DNA of 64,000 nucleotides from Corynebacterium sp. SCR221107 (lineage in GTDB: Bacteria; Actinomycetota; Actinomycetes; Mycobacteriales; Mycobacteriaceae): NCBI RefSeq assembly GCF_027886475.1, contig NZ_CP115670.1, forward strand, positions 310,001 through 374,000. The letters run 5' to 3'. The position numbers and the translations under genes were made by a program. Each line of letters starts with the position of its first letter. Position 1 is the stretch's first letter. Under the pieces are notes generated by a model, which did not search any database, was not told the DNA's origin, and worked only from the letters and a program-made list of their open reading frames with translations. This document shows positions 43,581 to 53,661 of the stretch, in pieces.

Positions 43581-44669
43581 GTGTCTGAAAAATCTAATGT
43601 CCCCTTTGCCCAGCTCGAGGCGATCGACGGTGTGCGCATCGCGCAGGTGCCGTTTAAGGAATTGACCACCCTGCACGTCGGAGGCACCCCGTTGGCCACC
43701 GTTTTTTGCACCTCGCGGCAGTCCGTGTGTGAGGTTGTTTCCTTGCTTGACGACGCCAAGGTGCCGCTGCTCATCGTCGGTGGCGGATCCAACCTGCTCG
43801 TGGCCGACGGATCGTTGCCGCTGGTGGCCGTGGTTCTGGACTTCGACGAGGTAGACATTCGGTTCCTCACCAATGGCACGCAGGCGACGGTGGTAGCAGA
43901 AGCCGGCGCGGTGTGGGACGAGGTGGTAGAGATCTCGGTGCAGGCCGGACTCGGCGGGATCGAGTGCCTGTCCGGTATCCCCGGTTCCGCCGGGGCGACC
44001 CCCGTGCAAAACGTGGGCGCCTACGGGGCAGAGATCGCAGACGTGCTCACCCGCGTGGAGCTTTTCGACCGCAGAACGAAAAAGCGCGAGTGGGTGGACG
44101 CTTCCTCACTGGAGATGGCGTATCGCTATTCCAACCTCAAGTTCACCGGGCGCGCTGTGGTTCTAGCCGTCGAACTTCAGCTGGAGACCTCGGGGCTGAG
44201 CGCCCCGCTGCGCTTCGGGGAGCTCGCCCGCGTGCTCGGCGCGGAGGGTGGTCAACGCATGCCCGTGGCGACGGTGCGCGAGGCCGTTGTGGGGCTGCGC
44301 CGCGGCAAGGGCATGGTCTACGACGAGGCCGACCACGATACATGGTCTGCCGGTTCTTTCTTTACCAACCCCATTCTGGAGCAGGCGCAGGCTGAAAAGG
44401 TGCGGCAGTTCGACGAGACCATGCCGTACTTCGAGCTCGGGGACGGCACGGTCAAGCTGTCTGCGGCCTGGCTCATTGACCACGCCGGATTCAAGAAGGG
44501 CTACCCAGGCCACGGCGCTGCGATGTTGTCGACGAAGCACACCCTGGCATTGACCAACCGCGGTGCGGCGACCGCGGCAGACATCAAGGCCTTGGCCGAG
44601 GATATTCAGCGCGGGGTGGAGCAGGCCTTCGGCGTCCACCTTGAGCCGGAGCCGGTCTGGGTGTTCTAG
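43581..44669 (+). CDS. murB: UDP-N-acetylenolpyruvoylglucosamine reductase
   Basis: A 362-residue FAD enzyme making UDP-N-acetylmuramate for peptidoglycan. It shows TTLHVGGTP, the FAD loop IVGGGSNLLVADGSL, LSGIPGSAGATPVQNVGAYG, YRYSNLKF, and the catalytic Ser in TWSAGSFFTNP; a C-terminal Glu (HLEPEPVWVF) completes the site. It lacks the type II truncation. GTG start with TACCTT 7 nt upstream. Its stop overlaps the stop of the convergent aldo/keto reductase by the shared CTAG. Confidence 0.96.
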   Translation: MSEKSNVPFAQLEAIDGVRIAQVPFKELTTLHVGGTPLATVFCTSRQSVCEVVSLLDDAKVPLLIVGGGSNLLVADGSLPLVAVVLDFDEVDIRFLTNGTQATVVAEAGAVWDEVVEISVQAGLGGIECLSGIPGSAGATPVQNVGAYGAEIADVLTRVELFDRRTKKREWVDASSLEMAYRYSNLKFTGRAVVLAVELQLETSGLSAPLRFGELARVLGAEGGQRMPVATVREAVVGLRRGKGMVYDEADHDTWSAGSFFTNPILEQAQAEKVRQFDETMPYFELGDGTVKLSAAWLIDHAGFKKGYPGHGAAMLSTKHTLALTNRGAATAADIKALAEDIQRGVEQAFGVHLEPEPVWVF

Positions 44670-45571
44670 GGGCAGTCCATGCCGCGGGACTCGCTGAGCA
44701 GCTCGTACCACTGCTCGCGGCTCAGCCGTGGCGCCTGCATCGCCTGGGCGAGCGCGTCGATGTGGGCAGGGTTGGTGGTACCGACCACGGGCACGATGCC
44801 TTGGCAGGTCAGCCACCACAGGGCGATGACAGCCGGGGTGGTGCCGTGGATGGCGGCGATGTCGCTTAGCTTGCGGGAATCCGCGAGCGCCCCTCCCGCC
44901 AAAGGCGACCAGGCCTGGACCTGAATGCCGTGGTCATGGCAGTATTCCACGGTGCCCGGTGTGTAGTGGGAGCCCGGGCGGGATTCGAAGGCCACGTTCA
45001 TGGCGGCCTCGACGAAACCGCGGGCGCGCAGGCTCAGCTCGAGCTGGTTGACCACGGGGTAGGAGCCGACGTGGTCGGCAAGCCGCTCAATCTGCCAGGC
45101 GGAGAAGTTGGACACACCCCAATCGCCGATGGTTCCGGCGTCGAGGGCGGCTTTGATGGCAAAGCCGGTATCGCGGACATCCATGAGCGGATCCGCGCGG
45201 TGCAGGAGCATGATCTCCGGCGCGCGGCCAAGCTTGTCAGCGCTTTTCTCAATGGCCTCGCGGACATAATCGCCGGAGGAGTTGTAGCGGGTGTGCGCGT
45301 GCTGCTCGTCGGGAAGCAGGATGGAGCACTTGGTCTGCACCTTGAAGTGCTGCGCCAAGTCCTCATCGCGCGAAAAGACCTCACCGATCACGGCCTCGGA
45401 GGCCCCGCGCCGATAGATATCGGCGGTATCGATGAGGTCTATCCCTAGGGACTGGGCATGTGCGAGCGCGACGTGGGCGGTGTCAATATCGTCCTTGACA
45501 TAGGAGGGCGTATCCCACGATCCGCCCAGCCCCATTGTTCCCAAAACGAGATGCTTCGATGTTGGCTTCAT
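44666..45571 (-). CDS. Aldo/keto reductase
   Basis: A 301-residue NADPH-dependent TIM-barrel oxidoreductase. Tetrad residues appear in LIDTADIYRRG (Asp, Tyr), VQTKCSIL (Lys) and MLLHRADPL (His). It resembles the YdhF/general stress AKR group (LGTMGLGGSW at the start; DWGVSNFSAWQIE). Substrate unknown. ATG 45571 has TAGACT ending 7 nt before it, so leaderless transcription is likely. Confidence 0.9.
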   Translation of the reverse strand: MKPTSKHLVLGTMGLGGSWDTPSYVKDDIDTAHVALAHAQSLGIDLIDTADIYRRGASEAVIGEVFSRDEDLAQHFKVQTKCSILLPDEQHAHTRYNSSGDYVREAIEKSADKLGRAPEIMLLHRADPLMDVRDTGFAIKAALDAGTIGDWGVSNFSAWQIERLADHVGSYPVVNQLELSLRARGFVEAAMNVAFESRPGSHYTPGTVEYCHDHGIQVQAWSPLAGGALADSRKLSDIAAIHGTTPAVIALWWLTCQGIVPVVGTTNPAHIDALAQAMQAPRLSREQWYELLSESRGMDCP

Positions 45572-45724
45572 GACCCCAAGTCTAGGAGCCTTCGGCGCAA
45601 ATGTCCGTGGGTAGAAAGAACAACAAGAAAGACGTCAGTAGGCAGACTGCGAGGACTCATAAGATATTCCAGCCACGCGCAGTCACTGCAGAAGACGGTC
45701 CAGAAGACGCAGCAGACGTGGGGG

Positions 45725-47431
45725 TTACTTGCCCAGCTTCTCCAAAAGCTCCGCCTGAACGTCGCGGCGACGGATCTTGCCCATCTGGTCGCGCGGTAGC
45801 TCCTCGAAGTGGTAGAAGGTGCGCGGCACCTTGTAACGGGTCAGCCGCTCGCGGCAGAAGTTCTTCAGGCCCTCGGGGTCGAGCGCGGCTCCCTCGCTCA
45901 TCGTGATGGCGGCGACCACCGACTCGGATCCGTCGGCACGCGGGATGCCCACCACGGCGCAGTCCACGATGTCTGGGTGGGAGTGCAGCGCCTCCTCGAC
46001 CTCGGCGGGGTAGACGTTGAAGCCACCGGTGATGATGACCTCCTTGATGCGGGCGACCAGGCGCAGAAAGCCGTCTTCTTCCATGATGCCGACGTCGCCA
46101 GTGCGGTACCAGCCGTTGTGGAAGCTGGCCTCGGTGGCCTCGGGCTGGTTGAGGTAGCCCTTGAAGATCTGCGGGCCACGCACCAAGACCTCGCCCTCGA
46201 CGCCGTCGGGCTGGGTCTCGTCGAGGTTGTCCGGATTGGCAATACGCACCTCGGTGTCGGGGAAAGGGATACCCACGTAGCCTGGGCGGCGGCTGGTGGT
46301 CATGGGGTTGCCCACGATGATCGGCGAGCACTCCGTGAGCCCGTAGCCTTCCACCAAGAGGCCACCGGTGAGCTTTTCCCAATCCTCGACCGTGGAAACC
46401 GGCAGGGTAGAGGCACCCGAGAAGGAGTTGCGGATGCCCGAGATTGAAATGCCCTTCTCCTTGGCCGACTCGACAATGCGCTGGTAAAGGGTGGGGACGC
46501 CGGGAACCCAGGTGGGGGTGTTCTTCTTCATGATCTGCATGATCAGCGGGATCTGTGGTGCTGGCAACAGCATGATCTCACCGCCGACGTAGAAGGAGAG
46601 ATTCATGACGATGGTCAGGCCGTATGCGTGGAAGAACGGCAGCGCGCCCAACAGGCGCTCGGGCTGATCGCCGAGGCCTGGCACCCACGCCTTGCCCTGG
46701 AGGAGGTTGGCCACCAGGCCGCCGTGGGTAAGCTGGGCTCCCTTCGGGGTGCCGGTGGTGCCAGAGGTATACAGGATAACCGCCACGGTTTCCTTGTTGA
46801 CGGTGGGCTCAGAGACTACGTCATCGCCGATGCCGCCGAGGGCGGAACCTACCAGCACGTCCCACGGGATGGTGTTCGGGGCGGACTCCGACAGCTGCTC
46901 GCGCTTCTTCTTGATCATCGGCAGCGGAAGGCTCAGCGCCAGGCGCTGCACGGTCGGCATGGCGGAGATCATGTTGACGCTGACGATGGTCTCCAGCGGG
47001 GTGGTGCGGCGCAACTTCTCCAGAGTGGAGCAGGCCTTGTCCCATACGATGGCAACGCGCGCCGCGTGATCTTTAAAAGGATGCTCGAGCTCGGCCGCGG
47101 TATACAGCGGGTTGTGCTCGACCACGATCGCACCCAGCTTGAGGACGGCCCAATAGGCGATGACGTGTTGCGGGCAGTTAGGCAAGACGATGGCGACGCG
47201 ATCGCCGGGGCGCACGCCCAGCGCGCGCAGACCAGCGGCGGCCGAACGGACCTGCTTGTCGAGCTCGCTGTAGGTCATCTGGCGGCCGAAGAAGTAGGTG
47301 GCATGCTCGTTGGCGTGCAGCGCCAAAGTGTTGTCATAAATGTCGAGCAAGGTGGTGGTGCCGTAATCCAAGGTATGCGGCGTCCACTCGGCGTAATGCT
47401 GAAGCCAGACCTTTGTTTCGAAAGCTGACAC
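45725..47431 (-). CDS. fadD: Long-chain fatty acid-CoA ligase
   Basis: About 568 residues. AMP-binding loop VILYTSGTTGTPKGAQLTHG, then LPFFHAYGLTIVM, EGYGLTECSP, GWYRTGDVGIMEEDGFLRL, the hinge RIKEVIITGGFNVYPAEVEE and the C-terminal DQMGKIRRRD with the catalytic Lys. It closely follows FadD-type long-chain acyl-CoA synthetases (FadD15/FadD5-like); needed for exogenous fatty acid use or mycolate precursors. The start GTG 47431 has AAGGGAAG about 6 nt upstream and is preferred to GTG 47446. Confidence 0.93.
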   Translation of the reverse strand: MSAFETKVWLQHYAEWTPHTLDYGTTTLLDIYDNTLALHANEHATYFFGRQMTYSELDKQVRSAAAGLRALGVRPGDRVAIVLPNCPQHVIAYWAVLKLGAIVVEHNPLYTAAELEHPFKDHAARVAIVWDKACSTLEKLRRTTPLETIVSVNMISAMPTVQRLALSLPLPMIKKKREQLSESAPNTIPWDVLVGSALGGIGDDVVSEPTVNKETVAVILYTSGTTGTPKGAQLTHGGLVANLLQGKAWVPGLGDQPERLLGALPFFHAYGLTIVMNLSFYVGGEIMLLPAPQIPLIMQIMKKNTPTWVPGVPTLYQRIVESAKEKGISISGIRNSFSGASTLPVSTVEDWEKLTGGLLVEGYGLTECSPIIVGNPMTTSRRPGYVGIPFPDTEVRIANPDNLDETQPDGVEGEVLVRGPQIFKGYLNQPEATEASFHNGWYRTGDVGIMEEDGFLRLVARIKEVIITGGFNVYPAEVEEALHSHPDIVDCAVVGIPRADGSESVVAAITMSEGAALDPEGLKNFCRERLTRYKVPRTFYHFEELPRDQMGKIRRRDVQAELLEKLGK

Positions 47432-47571
47432 GTAACTTCCCTTCACATGTCGAGCGCGTACCTTACGCCCTCGTAGGTTTTTCCACCCACCATAGCACCA
47501 AAAGATGGTCAGCCCTTGAAGATGCGTACTTCCCTTATGCCTGCAATCGTTAGCGGGCGGTGGGGGAAAAC

Positions 47572-47620
47572 GTGGTGCCGGTTATGCGGGTGGCAGGGGA
47601 GAAAGTGATGCCGGTTATGC
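47572..47620 (+). repeat. Two direct repeats in the mshA promoter
   Basis: GTGGTGCCGGTTATGC (47572-47587) and GTGATGCCGGTTATGC (47605-47620) differ at one base and are 33 bp apart. The second includes the TATGCT that serves as -10, six nt before the mshA ATG. Confidence 0.55.
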
Positions 47621-47627
47621 TGGATCC

Positions 47628-48869
47628 ATGCGCGTTGCCATGATTTCGATGCACACCTCTCCCTTGTCCCAGCCCGGCCTCGGCGATGCCGGGGGGATGA
47701 ACGTCTATGTTCTCAACACGGCGCGCCACCTGGCGCGTCAGGGGGTTGAGGTGGACGTTTTTACCCGGGCGACACGCCCCTCCCAGGGAGAGGTCGTTGC
47801 GGTGGAAAAGAATCTGCGCGTGGTCAACATCGAAGCCGGCCCTTTCGATGGCTTGTCCAAGGAGGAGCTGCCTACCCAATTAGCGGCTTTTGCACGCGGC
47901 ATGGTGGCCTTCAATAAGAAGGAACATGGCGAGTACGACATCATCCACAGCCACTATTGGCTCTCGGGTCAGGTGGGATGGCTGCTGTCCGAGCTGTGGG
48001 AAATCCCGCTCATTCATACCGCGCACACCTTGGCCTCGGTGAAAAACCACCACCGCTCCGAGACGGATACTCCTGAGTCTGAGGCCCGGCGCATCTGCGA
48101 GCAGCAACTTGTCGACAATGCGAACGTGCTCGTGGTCAACACTGCGGAGGAGACCCGCGATCTGGTGCGTCACTACGATGCCGATGCCTCCAAGATCGCG
48201 GTGGTGGCCCCCGGTACGGACACCACCTTGTTTACCCCGGGCACTGCCCGTAATACCGAGATGTCCAGGCGCTGCCTCGGCATTCCGCTGCATGCGAAGG
48301 TGGTGGCCTTCGTCGGCAGACTCCAGCAATTCAAGGGGCCGCAGGTGCTTTTGGAGGCAGTGGCCGCGCTGTTGGCTCGCGACCCGGAGCGCAACCTGCG
48401 GGTGATCTTCTGTGGCGGCGCCTCAGGTTCTTCTGCCACCACGGACCAGTACCACGACATGGCTCGCAAGCTGGGAATCTCGCACCGGGTACGGTTCCTT
48501 GAGCCGCGTCCGCCGCAGGAGCTGGTGAGTATCTATCAAGCCGCCGACATCGTCGCGGTGCCTTCGTATAACGAGTCCTTCGGGCTTGTCGCCATTGAGG
48601 CGCAGGCCTCGGGGACCCCGGTTATCGCCGCCCGCGTAGGTGGTCTTCCCGTGGCTATCGCCGAAGGGGAGACCGGGTTGCTCGTCGACGGGCACGACCC
48701 TAACGACTGGGCCGACGCTCTCGCGCAGTTGCTGGACGACGATGACTCGCGCATCCGGATGGGTCAGGATGCCGTGGCACATGCATCCAACTTCAGTTGG
48801 GAAGCCACGGCGGCGAAACTCGCGGAGATCTATTCGGATGCGCTGACTGCCCAAGCGGAAGAGCGTTAA
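47628..48869 (+). CDS. mshA: D-inositol-3-phosphate glycosyltransferase (mycothiol synthesis)
   Basis: A 413-residue GT-B enzyme (GT4) that joins UDP-GlcNAc and 1-L-Ins-1-P, the first step of mycothiol. It begins [20 protein letters not shown], then [20 protein letters not shown]; donor-site motifs are [19 protein letters not shown] and [20 protein letters not shown]. The long insert [18 protein letters not shown] is typical. Mycothiol supports ArsC and redox balance. TATGCT is 6 nt before the ATG. Followed by gpmA and senX3-regX3 as in mycobacteria. Confidence 0.96.
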   Translation: MRVAMISMHTSPLSQPGLGDAGGMNVYVLNTARHLARQGVEVDVFTRATRPSQGEVVAVEKNLRVVNIEAGPFDGLSKEELPTQLAAFARGMVAFNKKEHGEYDIIHSHYWLSGQVGWLLSELWEIPLIHTAHTLASVKNHHRSETDTPESEARRICEQQLVDNANVLVVNTAEETRDLVRHYDADASKIAVVAPGTDTTLFTPGTARNTEMSRRCLGIPLHAKVVAFVGRLQQFKGPQVLLEAVAALLARDPERNLRVIFCGGASGSSATTDQYHDMARKLGISHRVRFLEPRPPQELVSIYQAADIVAVPSYNESFGLVAIEAQASGTPVIAARVGGLPVAIAEGETGLLVDGHDPNDWADALAQLLDDDDSRIRMGQDAVAHASNFSWEATAAKLAEIYSDALTAQAEER

Positions 48870-48984
48870 ACGTCGGAAAGCAAAAAGCGGAAACGTACGG
48901 GCATGAGTGTAAACAATCCCACATTTTTCGTTTGAAGCCCGGTAACCGATGAAAGCTTGGCCAACTCATGGCAGACTTGAATGC

Positions 48985-49731
48985 ATGACTACTGGAAAGC
49001 TGATTCTGCTCCGCCACGGACAGAGCGAATGGAATGAATCAAACCAGTTCACCGGCTGGGTGGACGTGAACCTGACCGCCAAGGGCGAGGCCGAGGCCAA
49101 GCGCGGCGGCGAGCTGCTCAAGGAGACCGGCAACCTGCCAGAGGTTGTTTACACCTCCTTGCTGCGTCGCGCCATCCGCACCGCCAACATCGCCCTTAAC
49201 GCTGCCGATCGCCACTGGATCCCAGTCGTGCGCGACTGGCGCCTCAACGAGCGCCACTACGGCGCGCTGCAGGGCCTGAACAAGGCCGAGACCAAGGAGA
49301 AGTACGGCGACGAGCAGTTCATGGCATGGCGTCGCTCCTACGGCACCCCGCCACCAGAGCTCGATGACTCCTCCGAGTACTCCCAGGTCAACGATGTGCG
49401 CTACGCAAATCTCGAGCGTGTTCCGCGCACCGAGTGCCTGAAGGACGTCGTGGAGCGCTTCGTGCCTTACTTCGAGGCCGAGATTCTCCCGCGCGCCAAG
49501 CGTGGCGAGACCGTCCTGATCGCCGCCCACGGCAACTCGCTGCGCGCGCTGGTCAAGCACCTCGACAACATCTCCGACGATGACATCGCCGAGCTCAACA
49601 TCCCTACCGGCATCCCGCTGGTCTACGAGCTGGATGAAAACGGCAAGGTCCTCAACCCAGGTGGCACCTACCTGGATCCGGAAGCTGCCGCTGCCGGCGC
49701 TGCCGCAGTTGCCGCGCAGGGAGCGAAGTAA
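48985..49731 (+). CDS. gpmA: 2,3-bisphosphoglycerate-dependent phosphoglycerate mutase
   Basis: A 248-residue glycolytic enzyme interconverting 3- and 2-phosphoglycerate. The phosphohistidine motif is [20 protein letters not shown]; other motifs are [16 protein letters not shown] and [12 protein letters not shown]. It is the dPGM type (about 248 residues). ATG 48985 is chosen: CAGACT lies 7 nt upstream and homologues start MTTGKLILL; a frame extension to 48949 is not supported. It has a short Ala-rich tail. Confidence 0.96.
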   Translation: MTTGKLILLRHGQSEWNESNQFTGWVDVNLTAKGEAEAKRGGELLKETGNLPEVVYTSLLRRAIRTANIALNAADRHWIPVVRDWRLNERHYGALQGLNKAETKEKYGDEQFMAWRRSYGTPPPELDDSSEYSQVNDVRYANLERVPRTECLKDVVERFVPYFEAEILPRAKRGETVLIAAHGNSLRALVKHLDNISDDDIAELNIPTGIPLVYELDENGKVLNPGGTYLDPEAAAAGAAAVAAQGAK

Positions 49732-49751
49732 CCCACTACAGTATGTAGCTG

Positions 49752-50990
49752 GTGGAGATTTTCGCAGCGTTCTTGTTGGGCGTGGTCCTCATGGGCCTCG
49801 CCCTACCTGCGTTTCAGTGGCTTCGTACCCGCCTGCGCCGGTACCGTTCCGCGGCAACGCTGACTGAAAATCAAGTCACCACCGTCAGCCAAGTCCTGCA
49901 CTTGACGGTCCAAGGCTCCCCCACGGGGGTAGCAGTGGTGGACCGCTCCGGCTCAGTCATCCTCACCAATGGCCGCGCGCACGACATGGGAATCGTCCAC
50001 GAACGGGCTCTCGCAGAGGAAATTGTGCCCATCGTCGCGCAGGCTTTTGAGGATAAGGAAACCCACACGCTCGATTTTGCGGCCAGCAAACGCCGCCACG
50101 GCTCCCGAATTACCTCGGTGCGGGCCGTCATCAAACCACTCACGCTCGTGGATGACCGCTTCGTCATCATTTACTCCACGGACGAATCGGAAAACGTTCG
50201 CATGGAGTCCGCCCGTCGTGACTTCGTGGCCAACGTCTCCCATGAGTTGAAAACCCCCGTCGGCGGCATGGCACTTTTGGCGGAGGCCCTCATGGAGGGC
50301 GCCGATGACCCCGATCAGGTCATCTATTTCGGCGAGAAGCTTCAGCGCGAGGCGCACCGGCTTGCGGACATGATCAACGAACTCATCTCCCTGTCCAAGC
50401 TGCAGGGCGCTGAGGCCCTACCCGACATGGAGCTGGTCGCCGTCGACGACATCATCGACGAGGCCATCAAACGCAATAAGATCGCCGCTGAAAACGCCGA
50501 CATCGAGCTCATGCGCGGTGCTCGCGCGGGCGTTGCCGTCATGGGGGATAAGAACCTCCTGGTCACCGCGGTGTCCAACCTGATTTCGAATGCGATCAAC
50601 TACTCGCCCTCGGCGCAGCCAGTGACCGTGTCCACGAAGCAGTCGGACGGGGAAACAGTCCTGATTCGCGTGACCGACCGCGGTATCGGCATCGCGCCGG
50701 AGGATCAAAAGCGTGTCTTCGAGCGATTCTTCCGCGTGGACAAAGCCCGTTCGCGATCGACCGGCGGAACGGGTCTGGGGCTGGCTATTGTTAAGCACGT
50801 GGTAGCCAACCACGGCGGCACCATCAAGCTGTGGTCGCGGCCCGGCACCGGCTCCACCTTTACCCTTGAACTACCCATCCACCACGGTGAGCCCGAAGGG
50901 CAGATCCCGGTGGCGGACATCGAACCGGATATTTCACTTCGACCCCAAACGCTGCGCGTGGGGTCACGCAGAAAGGATAAGCAACTATGA
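49752..50990 (+). CDS. senX3: Sensor histidine kinase SenX3
   Basis: A 412-residue two-component sensor, phosphate-responsive in mycobacteria. One N-terminal helix (IFAAFLLGVVLMGLALPAF), a PAS-like region (60-140), HisKA with phospho-acceptor His164 (VANVSHELKTPVGGM), and HATPase motifs ANLISNAINYSPS (shown as SNLISNAINYSPS), RVTDRGIGIAPEDQ and GGTGLGLAIVKHVV. GTG start. It overlaps regX3 by 4 nt (ATGA). Its place after gpmA matches C. glutamicum and M. tuberculosis. Confidence 0.94.
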   Translation: MEIFAAFLLGVVLMGLALPAFQWLRTRLRRYRSAATLTENQVTTVSQVLHLTVQGSPTGVAVVDRSGSVILTNGRAHDMGIVHERALAEEIVPIVAQAFEDKETHTLDFAASKRRHGSRITSVRAVIKPLTLVDDRFVIIYSTDESENVRMESARRDFVANVSHELKTPVGGMALLAEALMEGADDPDQVIYFGEKLQREAHRLADMINELISLSKLQGAEALPDMELVAVDDIIDEAIKRNKIAAENADIELMRGARAGVAVMGDKNLLVTAVSNLISNAINYSPSAQPVTVSTKQSDGETVLIRVTDRGIGIAPEDQKRVFERFFRVDKARSRSTGGTGLGLAIVKHVVANHGGTIKLWSRPGTGSTFTLELPIHHGEPEGQIPVADIEPDISLRPQTLRVGSRRKDKQL

Positions 50991-51682
50991 CGACCATCCT
51001 GCTCGTTGAGGACGAGGAGAGCTTGGCGGATCCATTGATGTTCCTCCTGCGTAAGGAGGGTTTCGACGTCATTCACGCCGCCGATGGTCCCAGTGCATTG
51101 GTGGAGTTCGACAAGAACAACATCGACATCGTCTTGCTTGACCTCATGCTGCCCGGCATGTCCGGAACGGACGTGTGCAAGCGCCTGCGCGCGGTAAGCT
51201 CGGTCCCCGTCATCATGGTCACCGCCCGCGACTCAGAGATCGACAAGGTGGTAGGCCTTGAGCTGGGCGCGGACGATTACGTGACCAAGCCCTACTCCTC
51301 CCGCGAACTCATCGCCCGCGTGCGCGCGGTGCTGCGCCGCGGTGGCGAGCAGGCCAACAACCTTGACGAGCCCGAGGATGAGCTGGTTCTCGTCGGCGGG
51401 CGGGTGCGCATGGACGTGGAACGCCATACCGTCACCGTCGACGGTAAGGAGGTGCAAATGCCGCTCAAGGAATTCGACCTGCTCGAATATCTCATGCGCA
51501 ACACCGGCCGTGTGCTTACCCGCGGCCAGCTCATCGACCGCATCTGGGGTGCGGACTATGTAGGAGATACCAAGACCCTCGACGTGCATGTCAAGCGCCT
51601 GCGCTCCAAGATCGAGCTGGAGCCATCCAGCCCGAAGAACCTGGTTACCGTCCGCGGCCTGGGCTACAAGTTCGAGGCCTAG
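50987..51682 (+). CDS. regX3: Response regulator RegX3 (OmpR/PhoB family)
   Basis: A 231-residue response regulator partnered with SenX3. The receiver domain has acidic pocket VEDEE (8-10), phospho-acceptor Asp52 (VLLDLMLPGMSG) and Lys101 (VTKPYSSRE). The C-terminal winged helix (about 130-229) includes KEFDLLEYLMRNTGRVLTR and TLDVHVKRLRSKIE. It should bind direct-repeat promoters of phosphate-starvation genes. Translation is coupled to senX3. Confidence 0.95.
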   Translation: MTTILLVEDEESLADPLMFLLRKEGFDVIHAADGPSALVEFDKNNIDIVLLDLMLPGMSGTDVCKRLRAVSSVPVIMVTARDSEIDKVVGLELGADDYVTKPYSSRELIARVRAVLRRGGEQANNLDEPEDELVLVGGRVRMDVERHTVTVDGKEVQMPLKEFDLLEYLMRNTGRVLTRGQLIDRIWGADYVGDTKTLDVHVKRLRSKIELEPSSPKNLVTVRGLGYKFEA

Positions 51683-51685
51683 AAC

Positions 51686-51707
51686 AGGGCTCGATGAAAC
51701 AAGCCCT
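51686..51707. terminator. Weak hairpin between regX3 and the opposing gene
   Basis: AGGGCT (51686-51691) and AGCCCT (51702-51707) form a 6-bp stem with a 10-nt loop between convergent genes. No clear T run. Confidence 0.35.
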
Positions 51708-51733
51708 ACTCGGGCAGCATGGGACCGGCGTTA

Positions 51734-52663
51734 CTAGTGAGTGCTCTCTTGTCGCGCGGCGATGGTGGCGGGGTGAGTGAGCAGCACGTCATCGCCGACA
51801 CCGAGCTGCCTGGCGCGTGCGCGTGACTCGCAGTGCTGGGCGATGATCGCATAGCCGGCGTCGCCGACCAGCGCGCGCAATTCGTGCTCGCAGCTTTGCC
51901 ACAGTGGCGTGGTGCCTGCGTGGCAGCCGGGGGCGGTGGTGCAGTACCAATCGAAGTCCTCCCCGCCGCCACCCCAGCCGCGCCGCTGATATTCGGTGAT
52001 GGTGGTGCGCAGGATTTCCACCCCGTCGCCGCGATCCTCATAGGCCTCGAGCCTGCGCAGGGGCAGCTGCCAGCAGACCTCGGGCTTGACCACGGTGAGG
52101 TCCTTGCCCTCTGCAAGCGCCCACTGATGGATGGCGCACCCTGCCCCGGTAGGCCAACCCGGGCGGTTGGCAAAGATGCAGGCCTGATTGACAACGACGG
52201 TCTTTAATGCCGGCTCTGGCTCGCCATCATCGTTATCTAATTCGTCCCAGACCAGCCAGGGTTCTAGCTCGGTGGGGTCTTGTGCAGCTAGGTACTCATC
52301 GGTTCCCGCCGGGCGTAGTTGCCAATACTTCGCGGGCATCTCGGCGACGGCATCATAGAGTTGGTCGCGGTCGGTCTCGTCGCTCAGAAAGGCGCCGTGG
52401 GTGCAGCAACCGACGGCCGGATTGGCGGAATCTATGCCCAAACAATGAGGCGTACCAAAAGCGCAGGAATAATGAGACTCAAGCCACGTTAAGTCAATGG
52501 TGAACTGATGTAACTCATCCTCAGGGTCGGTAAATTCTAGCCACTGCCTCGGGAAATCCGGGGGTAATTCCTTCCCGTTGCGGATCGAAGCCGCTGCTGG
52601 TGACGATTGCGGAAACCCTAAGTTAATGGGTGAGTGAGGGAGTTTTTTTGAATCGTAGTTCAC
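51734..52663 (-). CDS. Conserved Cys-rich hypothetical protein (Rv0495c position)
   Basis: A 309-residue cytosolic protein of unknown function, conserved beside ppx2 in corynebacteria and mycobacteria. Cysteines cluster in [49 protein letters not shown] and [13 protein letters not shown], with CEHEL later. The pattern recalls Fe-S or zinc binding in the YkgJ/DUF3109-like group, but I cannot confirm it. GTG start; on the minus strand TAGCGT lies about 8 nt before. Its promoter overlaps that of divergent ppx2. Confidence 0.75.
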   Translation of the reverse strand: MNYDSKKLPHSPINLGFPQSSPAAASIRNGKELPPDFPRQWLEFTDPEDELHQFTIDLTWLESHYSCAFGTPHCLGIDSANPAVGCCTHGAFLSDETDRDQLYDAVAEMPAKYWQLRPAGTDEYLAAQDPTELEPWLVWDELDNDDGEPEPALKTVVVNQACIFANRPGWPTGAGCAIHQWALAEGKDLTVVKPEVCWQLPLRRLEAYEDRGDGVEILRTTITEYQRRGWGGGGEDFDWYCTTAPGCHAGTTPLWQSCEHELRALVGDAGYAIIAQHCESRARARQLGVGDDVLLTHPATIAARQESTH

Positions 52664-52694
52664 ACTTGGACACGCTACCGTCTAACCTAAATAT
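52664..52694. promoter_or_regulatory. Overlapping divergent promoters (Cys-rich gene / ppx2)
   Basis: Thirty-one nt separate the starts. Plus strand: TAACCT (52683-52688) 6 nt before the ppx2 GTG. Minus strand: TAGCGT upstream of the other GTG. Transcripts are probably leaderless. Confidence 0.5.
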
Positions 52695-53660
52695 GTGCGA
52701 TTAGGTGTATTAGACGTGGGAAGTAACACGGTCCATCTGGTGGCGGTGGACGCCAAGCGTGGCGGACGCCCCACCCCGATGAGTGACTGGAAGACGACCC
52801 TCAAGTTGGTTGAGTTTCTCGATAGAGATGGCGCTATCGAGGATAAGGGCATTGCCAAGCTCACCGAGTCCGTTGCTGAGGCCCGTGATTTGGCCACCCA
52901 GCTCGGCTGCGATGAGCTCAAGCCCTTTGCCACCTCGGCCGTGCGTTCGGCAACGAACGGGCTCGAGGTCCTCGACCACGTGGAAAAGGAGACCGGCGTC
53001 CGGCTGGAGATCCTCTCCGGCGTGGACGAGGCACGTCTTACCTTCCTCGCTGTGCGTCGTTGGTACGGCTGGTCGGCCGGGCGCATCACCAACTTGGACA
53101 TCGGCGGAGGCTCGCTGGAGCTTTCCACCGGCATGGATGAGGAGCCAGATGTGGCCTATTCCCTAGACCTGGGTGCTGGCCGCCTGACCCATAACTGGTT
53201 CGATACCGATCCCCCGGAGCGCAAGAAAATCAACCTCCTGCGCGACTACATCGACGCCGAGCTTGCGGAGCCTGCCCGCGGAATCCGCGCGCACGGCCCA
53301 GCCCGCCTGGCGGTGGGCACCTCGAAGACGTTCAGGTCGCTGGCGCGCCTTACCGGTGCCGCCCCAAGCTCGGAGGGGCCGTTTGTGACCCGCACCCTGA
53401 CCGCGCCGGGTTTGCGTCAGCTCATCGCGTTCATTTCGCGCATGACGGCCTCGGACCGTGCGGAGTTGGAGGGCGTGTCTCAAAACCGTTCCCACCAGAT
53501 TGTTGCCGGTGCGCTCGTTGCTGAGGCCTCGATGCGTGCGCTTGGTATTGAGCAACTACAGATTTGCCCATGGGCTCTGCGCGAGGGCGTCATCTTGCGT
53601 CGGCTTGAGCAGGGCGTCGACGATCCGCTCGGCGCTGTCGGCGAGAAGGAGAGTGAGTAA
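52695..53660 (+). CDS. ppx2: Ppx/GppA family exopolyphosphatase
   Basis: A 321-residue enzyme of the ASKHA fold that removes phosphate from polyphosphate ends. Phosphate-binding motifs: [16 protein letters not shown] at the start, [12 protein letters not shown], and [14 protein letters not shown]; a catalytic Glu lies in [10 protein letters not shown]. It is short (about 320), like C. glutamicum Ppx2 and Rv0496, lacking the C-terminal HD domain of E. coli Ppx. Neighbouring senX3-regX3 links the region to phosphate metabolism. It is followed one base later by the next gene. Confidence 0.92.
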   Translation: MRLGVLDVGSNTVHLVAVDAKRGGRPTPMSDWKTTLKLVEFLDRDGAIEDKGIAKLTESVAEARDLATQLGCDELKPFATSAVRSATNGLEVLDHVEKETGVRLEILSGVDEARLTFLAVRRWYGWSAGRITNLDIGGGSLELSTGMDEEPDVAYSLDLGAGRLTHNWFDTDPPERKKINLLRDYIDAELAEPARGIRAHGPARLAVGTSKTFRSLARLTGAAPSSEGPFVTRTLTAPGLRQLIAFISRMTASDRAELEGVSQNRSHQIVAGALVAEASMRALGIEQLQICPWALREGVILRRLEQGVDDPLGAVGEKESE

Positions 53661-53661
53661 A

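Noticed and set aside
53458..53661. N-terminal extension of the Ala/Pro-rich membrane protein
   Set aside because: It lies fully inside ppx2 in another frame; GTG 53662 with AAGGAG explains the start.
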